Below, piece by piece: positions 1-8,368 of a stretch of DNA of 64,000 nt; positions within the stretch are counted from its first letter, which is position 1, and every line of letters starts with the position of its first letter. A program made the translations under genes and the position numbers. The notes beneath the pieces were generated by a model. It was given only the letters and a program-made list of their open reading frames with translations. It was not told the origin of the DNA and did not search any database. The DNA comes from Azorhizobium sp943371865 (lineage in GTDB: Bacteria; Pseudomonadota; Alphaproteobacteria; Rhizobiales; Xanthobacteraceae): assembly GCF_943371865.1 (NCBI RefSeq), contig NZ_CALRWL010000003.1, forward strand, positions 62,001 to 126,000, given 5' to 3'.

Positions 1-421
1 CGAAATCGCCCGCCTGGAAGCCACGCTGTCGCAGCAAAGGGCCATGGCCCCGGACAGCCCAGCCAACGCGCCCCTGACCGAACGCATCTCCGCCTATCGG
101 GCCGAGATGCAGAAGCAGCGCAAGGCCGTGGTGGGCGGTGCCGACTCCATTGCCAGCAAGCTGCAGGGCTATGAACTTCTGGTGGTGGAACGTGAACTCG
201 CGGCCAAGGCCTTGGCCGCGGCGACAACCTTCCTGGAGAGCGCGCGGCAGGAAGCCCAGTCCCAGCGCATCTATCTGCAGACCATCTCCGAGCCGAACGT
301 TCCCGACCAGGCCCTGCAACCCAAGCGCTTGCTGGGCGTGATTGCCGTCTTGTTCATGTCCCTGTGCGTGTATTGGATCGCGCGCAGCCTGGTGGCGAAC
401 ACCCTGGAACACCAGGCATGA
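1..421 (+). CDS. Capsule polysaccharide export inner-membrane protein, KpsE/BexC/CtrB type (3' part)
   Basis: Partial gene; the frame is open from base 2 and the N-terminus lies left of the window. The visible ~139 residues are a long Leu/Ala/Glu-rich coiled coil followed by the segment QRIYLQTISEPNVPDQA and a hydrophobic helix (LLGVIAVLFMSLCVYWIA) just before the C-terminus. That order (coiled coil, YLxxIxxPxxPDxA, proline/arginine turn, last TM helix) is typical of periplasmic-spanning export adaptors of ABC-dependent capsules, which link the inner-membrane ABC transporter to the outer-membrane channel. The stop TGA overlaps the next start in ATGA, so it is coupled to the transporter ATPase. 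The permease and outer-membrane partner are not visible here. Confidence 0.82.
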   Translation, partial: EIARLEATLSQQRAMAPDSPANAPLTERISAYRAEMQKQRKAVVGGADSIASKLQGYELLVVERELAAKALAAATTFLESARQEAQSQRIYLQTISEPNVPDQALQPKRLLGVIAVLFMSLCVYWIARSLVANTLEHQA

Positions 422-1146
422 ACGACCATTGGCTGCCAGCGGATCGCCAACAGCCGCTCGCCCTGGCGGGACCGCCTTCCAGCAGGGCGGCCGTGCCGTC
501 CATTCGCCTCGACCAGATCGTGAAGGAATATCATACGCCCATCGGCATGCGGCGGGTGCTCGACGGCATCGGCTTTGAGATCGTGAAGGGCGAGAAGATC
601 GCCGTGCTCGGCCGGAACGGAGCCGGCAAATCAACCCTGGTGAAGATCATCGGCGGCGTAGAACCCCCCACGTCCGGCACGATCACCCGCGACCTCAGCA
701 TGTCCTGGCCCATCGCCTTCTCCGGTGGCTTCGACGTGACCATGAGCGGCCTGGACAACATCCGCTTCATTGCCCGACTTTATGGGGTGGATGGCGGGGA
801 TGCGGTGGCGCGCGTTGACGACTTTGCGGAGCTCGGCCGGCTGCTCAGCCTGCCGGTGAAGACCTATTCCTCCGGCATGCGCAGCCGGCTCATGTTCGGA
901 TTGACCCTGGCGGTGGACTTCGATTGCTTCCTCATCGACGAGGTGATCTCTGTCGGCGACCAGCGGTTCCAACGCAAATGTCACGATGAGCTGTTCGTGA
1001 AACGCGCGGGATGCGCCATGATCCTGGTCAGCCACGACATGCACATGATCCGCACCTATTGCAACAAGGCCCTGGTCCTGAAAAACGGGCGCGGTCGGGT
1101 GCTGGAAGACTTAGAGTTAGCCCTGAGCATTTATGAGACCATGTGA
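418..1146 (+). CDS. kpsT: Capsular/O-polysaccharide ABC transporter ATP-binding protein (KpsT type)
   Basis: A 242-residue ABC ATPase that powers polysaccharide export across the inner membrane. Walker A is GRNGAGKST (residues 65-73), the signature segment is YSSGMRSRL (150-158), Walker B is CFLIDE (170-175) and the H-loop histidine is H206. The short length, the SSGM-type signature and the absence of an appended carbohydrate-binding domain fit the KpsT/CtrD/BexA class rather than Wzt proteins with C-terminal glycan readers. The first ~25 residues are a poorly conserved Pro/Ala/Ser-rich extension. ATG 418 is chosen because it overlaps the preceding stop (ATGA); an upstream in-frame ATG at 364 would bury 54 bases in the previous gene. 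Confidence 0.9.
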   Translation: MNDHWLPADRQQPLALAGPPSSRAAVPSIRLDQIVKEYHTPIGMRRVLDGIGFEIVKGEKIAVLGRNGAGKSTLVKIIGGVEPPTSGTITRDLSMSWPIAFSGGFDVTMSGLDNIRFIARLYGVDGGDAVARVDDFAELGRLLSLPVKTYSSGMRSRLMFGLTLAVDFDCFLIDEVISVGDQRFQRKCHDELFVKRAGCAMILVSHDMHMIRTYCNKALVLKNGRGRVLEDLELALSIYETM

Positions 1147-1218
1147 CGGCGTGCGCTGCTTCATCAGACGTCGGCCGCCAGGCTCCATGAGGATCACAGA
1201 CCATAGGGGCCGGCCCTC

Positions 1219-2301
1219 ATGTTGATATCCACGTTTGGGCCTCCGTCAGGCTACACGCAATTTTGCCTCTTCATGATCCGCGCACTCGCCGAGGAGGTCC
1301 TGCAGGACCTCGATTATATCGCTGTGGACGAGATCGAGCAGATGCGGGCGGCCTGGGCGAAGCGCCAACATCCACATGTTCTCTTTTTTTCCTACAGCCC
1401 TGAGCGGGCGATGGTCGATGTTTTCCTGAAGCTTGACCGTCCCCTTCTTATTCTTACCGAGCACGTGGACGACATCACTACATACATCATGCGCGAACGG
1501 GCTCAGACATGGCCCTGGGCGGTGCGCCTGACCCATCAATGTCTCTTTGCCATCAATGATCTGATGCTGGGCTCGCGGGCGCTGATCCTGCGACGCGAGT
1601 ATGAGCTGACCTTTGCCGAGTTCTTTCAGGCGATCGCCACCCATTTCCAGATTGAATTGGAAGAGCGCCACATGTTCGGGATCATGGCGCGGGCGAACTT
1701 CGGCGCGGACTTCGCTTTGTCCGACTCCATGGAGAAGGGACTGCTCGCCCGCTGGGAACATGCCCATCCGATGTATGAAGCGCCCGAAGGGCTTTCGCGC
1801 AGCGATGCCAAGGTCATCGAGCAGATCAACGCCCCGCTTAAATCTCTCATGAGCGGCCGCAACGTGGATCACTTCTTCTGGCCACAGGAAATATTCATCC
1901 CTGCGGATACTCCAAACGAGATTCTCATCGGCCCGATAGAGATGCTGGGCCCGGCCCGGTGCCTCTCTTACGGGCCCTATCTCCATCTCCCCATGGGTCG
2001 GTGGGATATCGCCGTCGAGCTTGCAGTCGAGGCGAACCTTTCGGGCAACCGCATCGAAATCCAGTTCGTGCACGGCAGCACTGTGGTTTCCGATGCGTTC
2101 GACCTGCCAAAGGCCGGTTCCTTTCTGGTTCGAGCGCACCTCGACATTGATGAGCCGCGCGCACCACTGGAAATCCGAATCTTCATGCGCGAGGGCGCCA
2201 TCGAAGGGCGCCTCGATCTCAAGTCGGCGGTCGTTGATGCGACCGACGGCCCGGCCGCGCGCCGCGCCCCCAACCAGCGGAGCCTGCGACAGGACGCCTA
2301 A
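1219..2301 (+). CDS. Unrecognised polysaccharide-locus protein: alpha/beta domain plus C-terminal beta module
   Basis: A 360-residue protein with no signal peptide or TM helix. The N-terminal two thirds start with a hydrophobic strand and a glycine-rich turn (LISTFGPPSGYTQF), then alternate strands and helices. The order (YxxLT-EFFQAI segment near residue 135, a late helical part) is vaguely like sulfotransferases, but the canonical PAPS-binding P-loop is missing, so this is a weak guess. The last ~115 residues form a beta-rich module with the motif LSYGPYLHLPMGRW (about residues 253-266), echoed in the gene at 8369-8779. It lies 72 bp downstream of the export ATPase on the same strand, so probably belongs to the same locus. 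Function unknown. Confidence 0.62.
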   Translation: MLISTFGPPSGYTQFCLFMIRALAEEVLQDLDYIAVDEIEQMRAAWAKRQHPHVLFFSYSPERAMVDVFLKLDRPLLILTEHVDDITTYIMRERAQTWPWAVRLTHQCLFAINDLMLGSRALILRREYELTFAEFFQAIATHFQIELEERHMFGIMARANFGADFALSDSMEKGLLARWEHAHPMYEAPEGLSRSDAKVIEQINAPLKSLMSGRNVDHFFWPQEIFIPADTPNEILIGPIEMLGPARCLSYGPYLHLPMGRWDIAVELAVEANLSGNRIEIQFVHGSTVVSDAFDLPKAGSFLVRAHLDIDEPRAPLEIRIFMREGAIEGRLDLKSAVVDATDGPAARRAPNQRSLRQDA

Positions 2302-2344
2302 ATCGTTCGCAGGCAGACACCCGGCTGCACCTGGCGGATGCGAC

Positions 2345-3295
2345 TCAAACCAGACCAGCGCGTTGAAGCACGATCCCGGCCCGATAGGGGATATTGAGCA
2401 ACTCATGCGCGCTCAGCGGCGTCAGTCCCATAGGTTCGATATCGTGGAACGCGAGCCCCATCGCCTCAAGCTCTGCCAGGAAGATGGGCGGATCGAAGCC
2501 CGCCGCAGAGATTTGGCCCGGTGACCACTCCATCACCGCACGGAGTTGCGGGTTGGTGGCGAAGGTCTCCTGTGCGCCCTGGAACACCAGGGGCTCGGCC
2601 CCCTCGACGTCCACTTTCAGGAAATCTACCCGTCCACCCATCTGCGGAAGCAAGTCGTCGAGCCGCACGCCTCGCACGGCAAAGGCTTGCGAGTCCGGCT
2701 CGGCAAGTGTGCGGATAAAATCCTCCGGCATCTTCGCAATGCTTGTATTGGCAGAACGGGTTCCGCGGCTGTGCAAAATTACATCTGCAGTGCTGTTTGA
2801 CGCAGCGGCATGGATGACGCTGGCGATGCCTTCAAACCCATTGACGTAGATATTGTCGCGGGCAACGGCATAGACGTTCTGCTCGGCCTCGATACCAAGA
2901 ATCCGGCCACTGGGACAGAAACGCGCCATAAGGCAGGTAAAGTACCCGAAATTTGTACCGACATCGATACAGTGACTATCCGGCTTCAGGTTGTCGGCAA
3001 AATAATTTGTCAGAATCTCTTCGTATCGACCCGAGACAATGAACCATGGGCTCAAGATGCGATCATCGGCTTCAAGAATGAAAGCGATGACATTGTTTCG
3101 CACCACACAACGGGTCAAGACGCGGTTGTTGCCAATGTAATTGGCGCGCCCGCCATGGCTGAAATACTCGATCTGATCGAGCTTCTGCTCGATGCGCTCG
3201 AGCCTTGCCAAGACGTCCTCAATGGCACTGGGCGGGTACATTTTCGCAAGAATGCCCATGATCTGGCGGGCGATTCTTTGCGCAACGCCATCCAT
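2345..3295 (-). CDS. FkbM-family SAM-dependent methyltransferase
   Basis: Class I methyltransferase of the FkbM family, which O-methylates hydroxyls of sugars and natural products. The SAM motif I is HCIDVGTNFGYF, followed by a GIEAEQN acidic end of strand 2, and the family-typical VDFLKVDVEGAE segment lies further on. The N-terminus contains a short coiled coil (VLARLERIEQKLDQIE). ATG 3295 is preferred (AGGCGAG upstream); a GTG at 3346 would add 17 residues with a weaker ribosome site. It converges with the 1219-2301 gene (43-bp gap) and lies downstream of a GT4 gene on the same strand. Likely role: methyl decoration or capping of the exported glycan (inference). Confidence 0.85.
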   Translation of the reverse strand: MDGVAQRIARQIMGILAKMYPPSAIEDVLARLERIEQKLDQIEYFSHGGRANYIGNNRVLTRCVVRNNVIAFILEADDRILSPWFIVSGRYEEILTNYFADNLKPDSHCIDVGTNFGYFTCLMARFCPSGRILGIEAEQNVYAVARDNIYVNGFEGIASVIHAAASNSTADVILHSRGTRSANTSIAKMPEDFIRTLAEPDSQAFAVRGVRLDDLLPQMGGRVDFLKVDVEGAEPLVFQGAQETFATNPQLRAVMEWSPGQISAAGFDPPIFLAELEAMGLAFHDIEPMGLTPLSAHELLNIPYRAGIVLQRAGLV

Positions 3296-3436
3296 CAATC
3301 TGCTCGCCTTCAACGCATGCTCCCGTGCGATCCTGGTGCCGGACACTCGTACAGCGCCGGGGAGAAACTTGATAGCCGCGCGGCGCGGCTGGCTGGTCAG
3401 CGCCGATGTCTCCGTTGAGAAAGGCCCATGCCTTGA

Positions 3437-4765
3437 TTACACTAGCCGATCATAAAGGCTCTTCACCCGCTCCGCATAACGGGCCATGGAAAAGAACTCC
3501 GCCCGGACCCGGCCACGGGCCACGAGATCCGCGCGCAGGGTCTCGTTGGTGTCCAATTCGCGCATGGCCAGCGCAATGCTGCGCGTGTCGTAGGGATCCA
3601 CCAGCAGCGCCGCGTCGCCGGCGATCTCCGCCGTTGCCCCCAGGTCCGAGGTGATGACCGGCGTGCCCAGCAGCATGCTCTCCAGGATCGGCAAGCCGAA
3701 CCCCTCATAAAGTGAGGGGAATACGGTCGCCTTGGCGCCGCGAATGACGCTGGTGAGCAAAGAGAACGGCGCATATTCCAGCTTCCGCACCCGTTCGCGG
3801 GTGAAGGTGCGGCTGCCGACCTGCTCCACATATTGGTTGGTGGTGGCGCTGATGAGGCGCAATTCCTGCTCCGCCTTCCAGGCCGTATTGCCCAGCAGCA
3901 CCAGGGGCGCCTCGATCTGGCTGCCCAGATAGGCCTCGATCAGCCGCCCCACATTCTTCTTCGGCTCGATCGCCCCGAAAAACAGGAAGTAACCCTTGTA
4001 GGGCAGGCCGAAGGCGCCTTCGATGTCGTTGCGGACCTCGTCTTCCGAGCGGTTGAGATACTTCTCCGGGATTTCCGCCGCCTGATAGGTGTTGGTCACC
4101 TTGTCCGGCGGGCACCCCAGAAGCTCGATGATGTCGTTGCGCGAGGTCTCCGACACGGTGACGATATGGTCGGCGGTCTGCACCAGCTTCTGCGACAGGC
4201 GCAGGTAGCGTGCCTTGTGATCCAGCGTGGTATAGGGCAGCCGCAGCGGCACCAGATCGTGCAGGGTGTAGATGTTCTTAGCGCCCGGCAGCGTCAGGGG
4301 CAGCGGATAGGTCCAGTGCATGATGTCCACGGGCGGCAGGTCGCGCACGGGCATGAAGCCGTTGGTCAGCGCGAATTGCGTGGTGGCGGCGCCGAACAGG
4401 TCATTGGCATTCCAGATCCGGTCGAAATGCGGCATGCGGGAGCGCTGGGACTCGATGATCACATCGCCCGTTACCGGCACCTCGAAGGCGCGGGGACCGA
4501 ACGGGCGCGGCATCAGCCGCTGCAGATCCCGCCCAATCCTCTCCCAGGCATTCTGCGGCTGGTGCGGATCGAAGAAGGAGATTTCCCGCAGCAGGGACGA
4601 CCGGCCAGGCCCGAAGGGTGCACCGTACAGGATCTCCGTACGCAACCCGATGTCGCGGCAGGCATAGCTCAGATTGCGCGCATAGGTCGCAACGCCCGTC
4701 CCCTTCTCCAGACCCAGGTTGAACCCATCGATCATGATCGAGTGCGGGGCGGCCCGGCGGTTCAT
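3437..4765 (-). CDS. Family 4 glycosyltransferase (GT-B fold)
   Basis: A 442-residue retaining glycosyltransferase. The N-terminal Rossmann half has the GTGVATYARNL turn typical of sugar-polymer GT4 enzymes. The donor half has FFGAIEPKKN, and the EX7E motif is EGFGLPILE within SLYEGFGLPILESMLLGTP, then the usual DPYDTRSIA helix. It is expected to act at the cytoplasmic face of the membrane on a lipid-linked or growing glycan. ATG 4765 has AGAGGA seven bases upstream. It faces the next GT gene across a ~410-bp divergent region that contains a perfect inverted repeat. Donor and acceptor cannot be read from sequence. Confidence 0.88.
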   Translation of the reverse strand: MNRRAAPHSIMIDGFNLGLEKGTGVATYARNLSYACRDIGLRTEILYGAPFGPGRSSLLREISFFDPHQPQNAWERIGRDLQRLMPRPFGPRAFEVPVTGDVIIESQRSRMPHFDRIWNANDLFGAATTQFALTNGFMPVRDLPPVDIMHWTYPLPLTLPGAKNIYTLHDLVPLRLPYTTLDHKARYLRLSQKLVQTADHIVTVSETSRNDIIELLGCPPDKVTNTYQAAEIPEKYLNRSEDEVRNDIEGAFGLPYKGYFLFFGAIEPKKNVGRLIEAYLGSQIEAPLVLLGNTAWKAEQELRLISATTNQYVEQVGSRTFTRERVRKLEYAPFSLLTSVIRGAKATVFPSLYEGFGLPILESMLLGTPVITSDLGATAEIAGDAALLVDPYDTRSIALAMRELDTNETLRADLVARGRVRAEFFSMARYAERVKSLYDRLV

Positions 4766-5182
4766 GCGGATGTCCTCTGAGCGTCAAAACGGCGGGAGCG
4801 GACCACGCCACGAATCGGCAGCGGAGGCAACCGCCGGTCCAGCAGACACGCCGGGCGAGATGGCCCACCAACGGCTCTCGGCGCGTCGCACGGGCGGGGC
4901 CATGCCGGGATATGCGCCCGCCTGCCGCAGGTATCCAAATCCTGTCACGCAAGGCTCTGACGTAGGGGGAAACGTTAACGCGCCGAGCGGATATTTCCCA
5001 TGGGGAGCATGGGAAATTGCCGCATTGCGGCGAAGAAGCTGTTGCCCCCTGCGGTCAATGCTGCGAAGAAAGATGTGGTGGGTGGTGGAGAAGCTCCCTT
5101 CGAGGGGACAGTGTTTTTCTCGGCGGTCGGGCACCCAACCCCTTGCGACTGCACATGCCTGTGTCGGCGTTGGAGTATGTTG
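4766..5182. promoter_or_regulatory. Divergent intergenic region between two GT4 genes, with perfect inverted repeats
   Basis: About 410 bp without a convincing gene, between divergently transcribed GT4 genes; it must hold both promoters. It contains a perfect 10-bp-arm inverted repeat at 4993-5017 (arms ATTTCCCATG and CATGGGAAAT, 5-nt spacer GGGAG) and, two bases further on, a 5-bp-arm repeat GCCGC-ATT-GCGGC at 5019-5031. The sequence around 4960-5110 is less GC-rich than the flanks. The larger repeat could be a dimer-binding operator or a transcript hairpin in the leader of the plus-strand gene. No sigma-70 hexamers stood out clearly. Confidence 0.5.
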
Positions 5183-6595
5183 GTGACCGTTCCCATCGCA
5201 TATGATGTGACGCGCCTGTTTTTCGGTCCGCTGAGTCGCACGCCCCGCGGGATCGACCGGGTTGACTTCGCCCTCGCCGCCCGGCTGTTCCGGCAATCTG
5301 CCCAACCCTGCGTCGGCGTGATGCCGACCCTTCAGGGGATGCGGGTGTTCGAAAAGCACGCGGTGCGTCGCGGCCTGTTCCGGTTGCAGAAATTGTGGGC
5401 CGAGCGCCGCGGGATGGAAGATGACGTGCTCTGGCACCAGCTGGTGCAAGAGCTGCGCGGCGAACCCACCGGGCGAGAGGCGATGGCATCACCGCCGCGC
5501 TTCAGCCGCTGGCAGCGCGCCAAGCGCATGGGCTCGCTGGTCTCGGCGACCGGGTTCCAATTCGGCAGTTCAGCCAAGCATCATGTCCCCGATCGCGCGG
5601 TCTATTTGAACGTCGGGCATGTGAGCCTCGCCATGCCGCTCTACCTGCGCTGGCTGGATGCGCGGCCGGACGTCACGCCGGTCTTCATGCTGCACGACGT
5701 GATCCCGCTCGACACGCCGCAATATGTCTCGCCCGCCTCCGCGCGGCATCACGCCACCATGGTTGCGTCCACCGCTCGTTACGCCGCAGGCCTGCTGGTG
5801 ACCACGGCGGCGGCGAAGGATACGGTCCGCAAGGCGCTCGGCCGGTTCGGCCGCGATGACATCATGACGCTGGCGCAGCCCCTGCCCGTGCCACGGGTGT
5901 TCGATACGCCGGCGGCCAAGGATTCCACCCTCGACGGCGCCAATTATTTCGTCATCTGCGGGGCCATCGAGCCGCGCAAGAACCATTCCCTGCTGTTCGA
6001 CGTGTGGCGGGGGCTGGTGCAAGACATGGGGGAGGATGCCCCTCATTTGGTCATCATCGGCTCGCCGGGCTGGCGCAGTCACGAGATCCTCGCACCGGTG
6101 CGCGAGAACAAGGCGCTCGGCGCGCGCGTTCATGTGGTTTCCGGGCTCTCCAGTCCCTCGCTAAAGCGGCTGCTGACCGGCGCCATCGGCCTGCTGATGC
6201 CGTCACATGCGGAGGGCTTCGGACTGCCGCTGATCGAGGCGAGCCGCCTTGGCGTCCCGGTGATGGCCTCCAACATTCCCGCCCACCGGGAGGTTGTCGA
6301 TGACAGCGCCCTGCTGCTGGATCCCTGCGCGCCGCAGGCCTGGGATTGCGCCATTCGCGCCTGGACCCGCGGGGAGCGCCCCCAGGTCGCGCCGCGCCCG
6401 GTGCAACACGCCGTGGACGCGCGCGAAGCCTATTTCGTGGCGGTCGAGACCTTCCTCAGCCAATGTGCGGCGCACCGATATGCGGAGCGGGTGGCGAGCG
6501 GCGCGGTCACCGATACCCGCCGTCACGGCCCCAACGGGGAGGCCCTCGTTCCGGCTGCACCGCGCGTCCGCCCGGCCCGGATCGAGTCGCTCTAG
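5183..6595 (+). CDS. Family 4 glycosyltransferase (GT-B fold)
   Basis: A ~470-residue GT4 enzyme. Visible marks are AYDVTRLFFGPLSRTPRGIDR at the N-terminus (split here by the first strand), YLNVGHVSLA, MLHDVIPLDTPQY, ICGAIEPRKNHSLL in the donor domain, and the EX7E segment EGFGLPLIE. The start is uncertain. GTG 5183 has GGAG seven bases upstream; ATG 5177 has the same GGAG only one base away; more upstream starts would translate the inverted-repeat leader into low-quality sequence. It heads a plus-strand group with the CDP-alcohol phosphatidyltransferase and the DUF6165-like gene. Substrate unknown. Confidence 0.86.
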   Translation: MTVPIAYDVTRLFFGPLSRTPRGIDRVDFALAARLFRQSAQPCVGVMPTLQGMRVFEKHAVRRGLFRLQKLWAERRGMEDDVLWHQLVQELRGEPTGREAMASPPRFSRWQRAKRMGSLVSATGFQFGSSAKHHVPDRAVYLNVGHVSLAMPLYLRWLDARPDVTPVFMLHDVIPLDTPQYVSPASARHHATMVASTARYAAGLLVTTAAAKDTVRKALGRFGRDDIMTLAQPLPVPRVFDTPAAKDSTLDGANYFVICGAIEPRKNHSLLFDVWRGLVQDMGEDAPHLVIIGSPGWRSHEILAPVRENKALGARVHVVSGLSSPSLKRLLTGAIGLLMPSHAEGFGLPLIEASRLGVPVMASNIPAHREVVDDSALLLDPCAPQAWDCAIRAWTRGERPQVAPRPVQHAVDAREAYFVAVETFLSQCAAHRYAERVASGAVTDTRRHGPNGEALVPAAPRVRPARIESL

Positions 6596-6778
6596 AGCCG
6601 GTGCCGGAACGATGGGACCCGATTTCGTTCGGCATGATGCGGTGCGCAGGGTAAAGGCTGTCGGGATGGCGAACGTCCATCCGTCTGAACCGGAGACCGC
6701 CGCTCAGCGTTGGCGACACAGCGGTCCCGAAATGGGGCGGACGTCCTCTTACCGCCATGACACGGAGACCATTCGCCA

Positions 6779-7468
6779 GTGACGCGCCCGGCCGAAAGCC
6801 TGTTCGAACGTTTCCACGAAAGCTTCCTCGCCGCTCCGGAACGCACGCTGCTGCGCTGGATGGCCGCGCGCCTGCCGTCCTGGGTCATGCCCGACCATCT
6901 CACCGCCTTCGGCGTATTCGGCGCCGTGCTGGTGATGGCCGGCTACCTCGCCTGCCATGTGTCCATCCACTTCCTGTGGCTGGCGAACCTGGGTCTGCTG
7001 GTGCATTGGTTCGGGGACTCTCTGGACGGTACGCTGGCGCGGGTGCGCGACATTGCGCGGCCCCGCTACGGGTATTTTCTCGACCAGAACATTGATGTGG
7101 TCGGCAATCTGCTGATTGCCGCTGGCATCGGCCTGTCGCCCTACGCCCGGCTGGACACCGCGTTGCTGGCGCTCACCGGCTACCACATGGTGTCCATCTA
7201 TGTGTTCGTGCGCAATGTGGTGCGACGGGAGTTCCACTTGGCGGTCATGGGTTTTGGCCCGACCGAGGTGCGCATCGGCATTCTGATCATGAATGCCACG
7301 CTTCTGCTCTTCGGTGCGCCCTCCTTCGAGATCCTGTCGCAAAGATTCACCTGGTGCGACTTGGTTCTGATCGTCACCTTCGTGGCGCTTTCCATCATGT
7401 TCGTGATCTCCGCCACGCAGGAGGCGCGGCGTCTCGCCATTGATGACCAGCCCAACGCCCAAGACTAG
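6779..7468 (+). CDS. CDP-alcohol phosphatidyltransferase family membrane enzyme
   Basis: A 229-residue integral membrane protein with about six hydrophobic segments. It carries the full family signature: D80-x2-D83-G84-x2-A87-R88 ... G98-x3-D102-x3-D106. This motif binds two metal ions and catalyses displacement of CMP from a CDP-alcohol by an acceptor alcohol. It starts with GTG 6779. Its place between a GT4 gene and a DUF6165-like gene suggests that it makes a lipid or phospho-alcohol used by the glycan pathway, rather than a housekeeping phospholipid, but the donor and acceptor cannot be assigned. Preceded by 183 bp without a gene. Confidence 0.85.
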   Translation: MTRPAESLFERFHESFLAAPERTLLRWMAARLPSWVMPDHLTAFGVFGAVLVMAGYLACHVSIHFLWLANLGLLVHWFGDSLDGTLARVRDIARPRYGYFLDQNIDVVGNLLIAAGIGLSPYARLDTALLALTGYHMVSIYVFVRNVVRREFHLAVMGFGPTEVRIGILIMNATLLLFGAPSFEILSQRFTWCDLVLIVTFVALSIMFVISATQEARRLAIDDQPNAQD

Positions 7469-7669
7469 GTCGAAGGCTTCCTCTTGGCTGAGGTCGACAC
7501 CCGCTTGCCCCCAGCGCAGCCCTCAATCGCCGGGTCGCACGCGCGCCTCATCCTCGCCCGCAATGGGAGCGCCATGTGCCCACCCAGACCGGATAGTGTT
7601 CCTCGGAGCTTGCGATCCGCTTTCCGAGCAGTAACAAGGCAACGACCAGACAAGCGGGAGATTGACCAC

Positions 7670-8134
7670 ATGACGGACCACGACAAGACGCCGGTACAGT
7701 CTCATTCGGGACCGGCCGCAACGCCGGCGCCGCTGGAGGTGAGCATCCCCATTTCATTGGGTGAACTGCTCGACAAGGTCAGCATCCTGGAGATCAAGTC
7801 GGAGCGCATTACCCAGCCGGAGCGCCTGGTCAATGTGCACCACGAACTGGCGCTGCTGAACGCGGCCCGCGACGCCACCCTCGGCCCACTGAGCGCTGAA
7901 ATCGCCAGTCTTGCCCAGCAGTTGAAGGCTGTGAACGAGCGGATTTGGGACGCGGAGGAAGTCGTGCATGGAGAAGACCATGCGACCTTGAGCGATGCCG
8001 CTTTTCTGCGCCAGGCGCGCATCGCGTTCGAGCAGAACGACTCGCGCGCCCGCCTGAAGCGCAAGATCAACGACCTGACCGGCTCCGCGGTGGTCGAAGA
8101 AAAAAGCTACCCGAACTTCGGCGAGGAAGGCTGA
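7670..8134 (+). CDS. DUF6165-like small protein of polysaccharide loci
   Basis: A 154-residue soluble, helix-rich protein. The conserved core is ISLGELLDKVSILEIKSERI, followed by a run of charged helices (HHELALLNAARD, LKAVNERIWDAEE, ARIAFEQNDSRARLKRKIND). I recognise it as DUF6165, a family without known function that occurs beside TPR proteins and glycosyltransferases. ATG 7670 is chosen because GGGAG lies nine bases upstream; the frame is open further back (from 7484) but that part looks non-coding. It may be a scaffold or assembly factor (inference only). The 201 bp before it hold no clear gene. Confidence 0.75.
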   Translation: MTDHDKTPVQSHSGPAATPAPLEVSIPISLGELLDKVSILEIKSERITQPERLVNVHHELALLNAARDATLGPLSAEIASLAQQLKAVNERIWDAEEVVHGEDHATLSDAAFLRQARIAFEQNDSRARLKRKINDLTGSAVVEEKSYPNFGEEG

Positions 8135-8316
8135 ACCATCGCTGGCAAAGCGGCATTCTTGGCCCACCCGTGATGGCACTCTGCAGGATTGACGTGCCGT
8201 CGATCTGGGACACGGAGAGGCCGACGACGACCGCGTGCCGGGAGCCGGTCTCCTGGACCCGCCGCAGCGCGAAGCGCACCCTGCGGCGGCGCTAATTTGC
8301 CCCTGCACCTTCGCAT

Positions 8317-8354
8317 GGGTGCGGACCGGCAGATATGATCCCCGGTCCGCACCC
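8317..8354. terminator. Perfect 13-bp hairpin between convergent genes
   Basis: Arms GGGTGCGGACCGG (8317-8329) and CCGGTCCGCACCC (8342-8354) are exact reverse complements around a 12-nt loop. It sits between the end of the DUF6165-like gene and the end of the convergent gene at 8369, where a bidirectional terminator is expected. There is no T-tract on either side, so termination may be imperfect or Rho-assisted. The rest of the 8135-8368 gap shows no gene. Confidence 0.6.
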
Positions 8355-8368
8355 GGTCTTCAGTGACG

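Noticed and set aside
5000..5176. N-terminal extension of the plus-strand GT4 from ATG 5000
   Set aside because: Would translate the inverted repeat and a Cys-rich non-conserved stretch; GTG 5183 with a spaced GGAG fits better.
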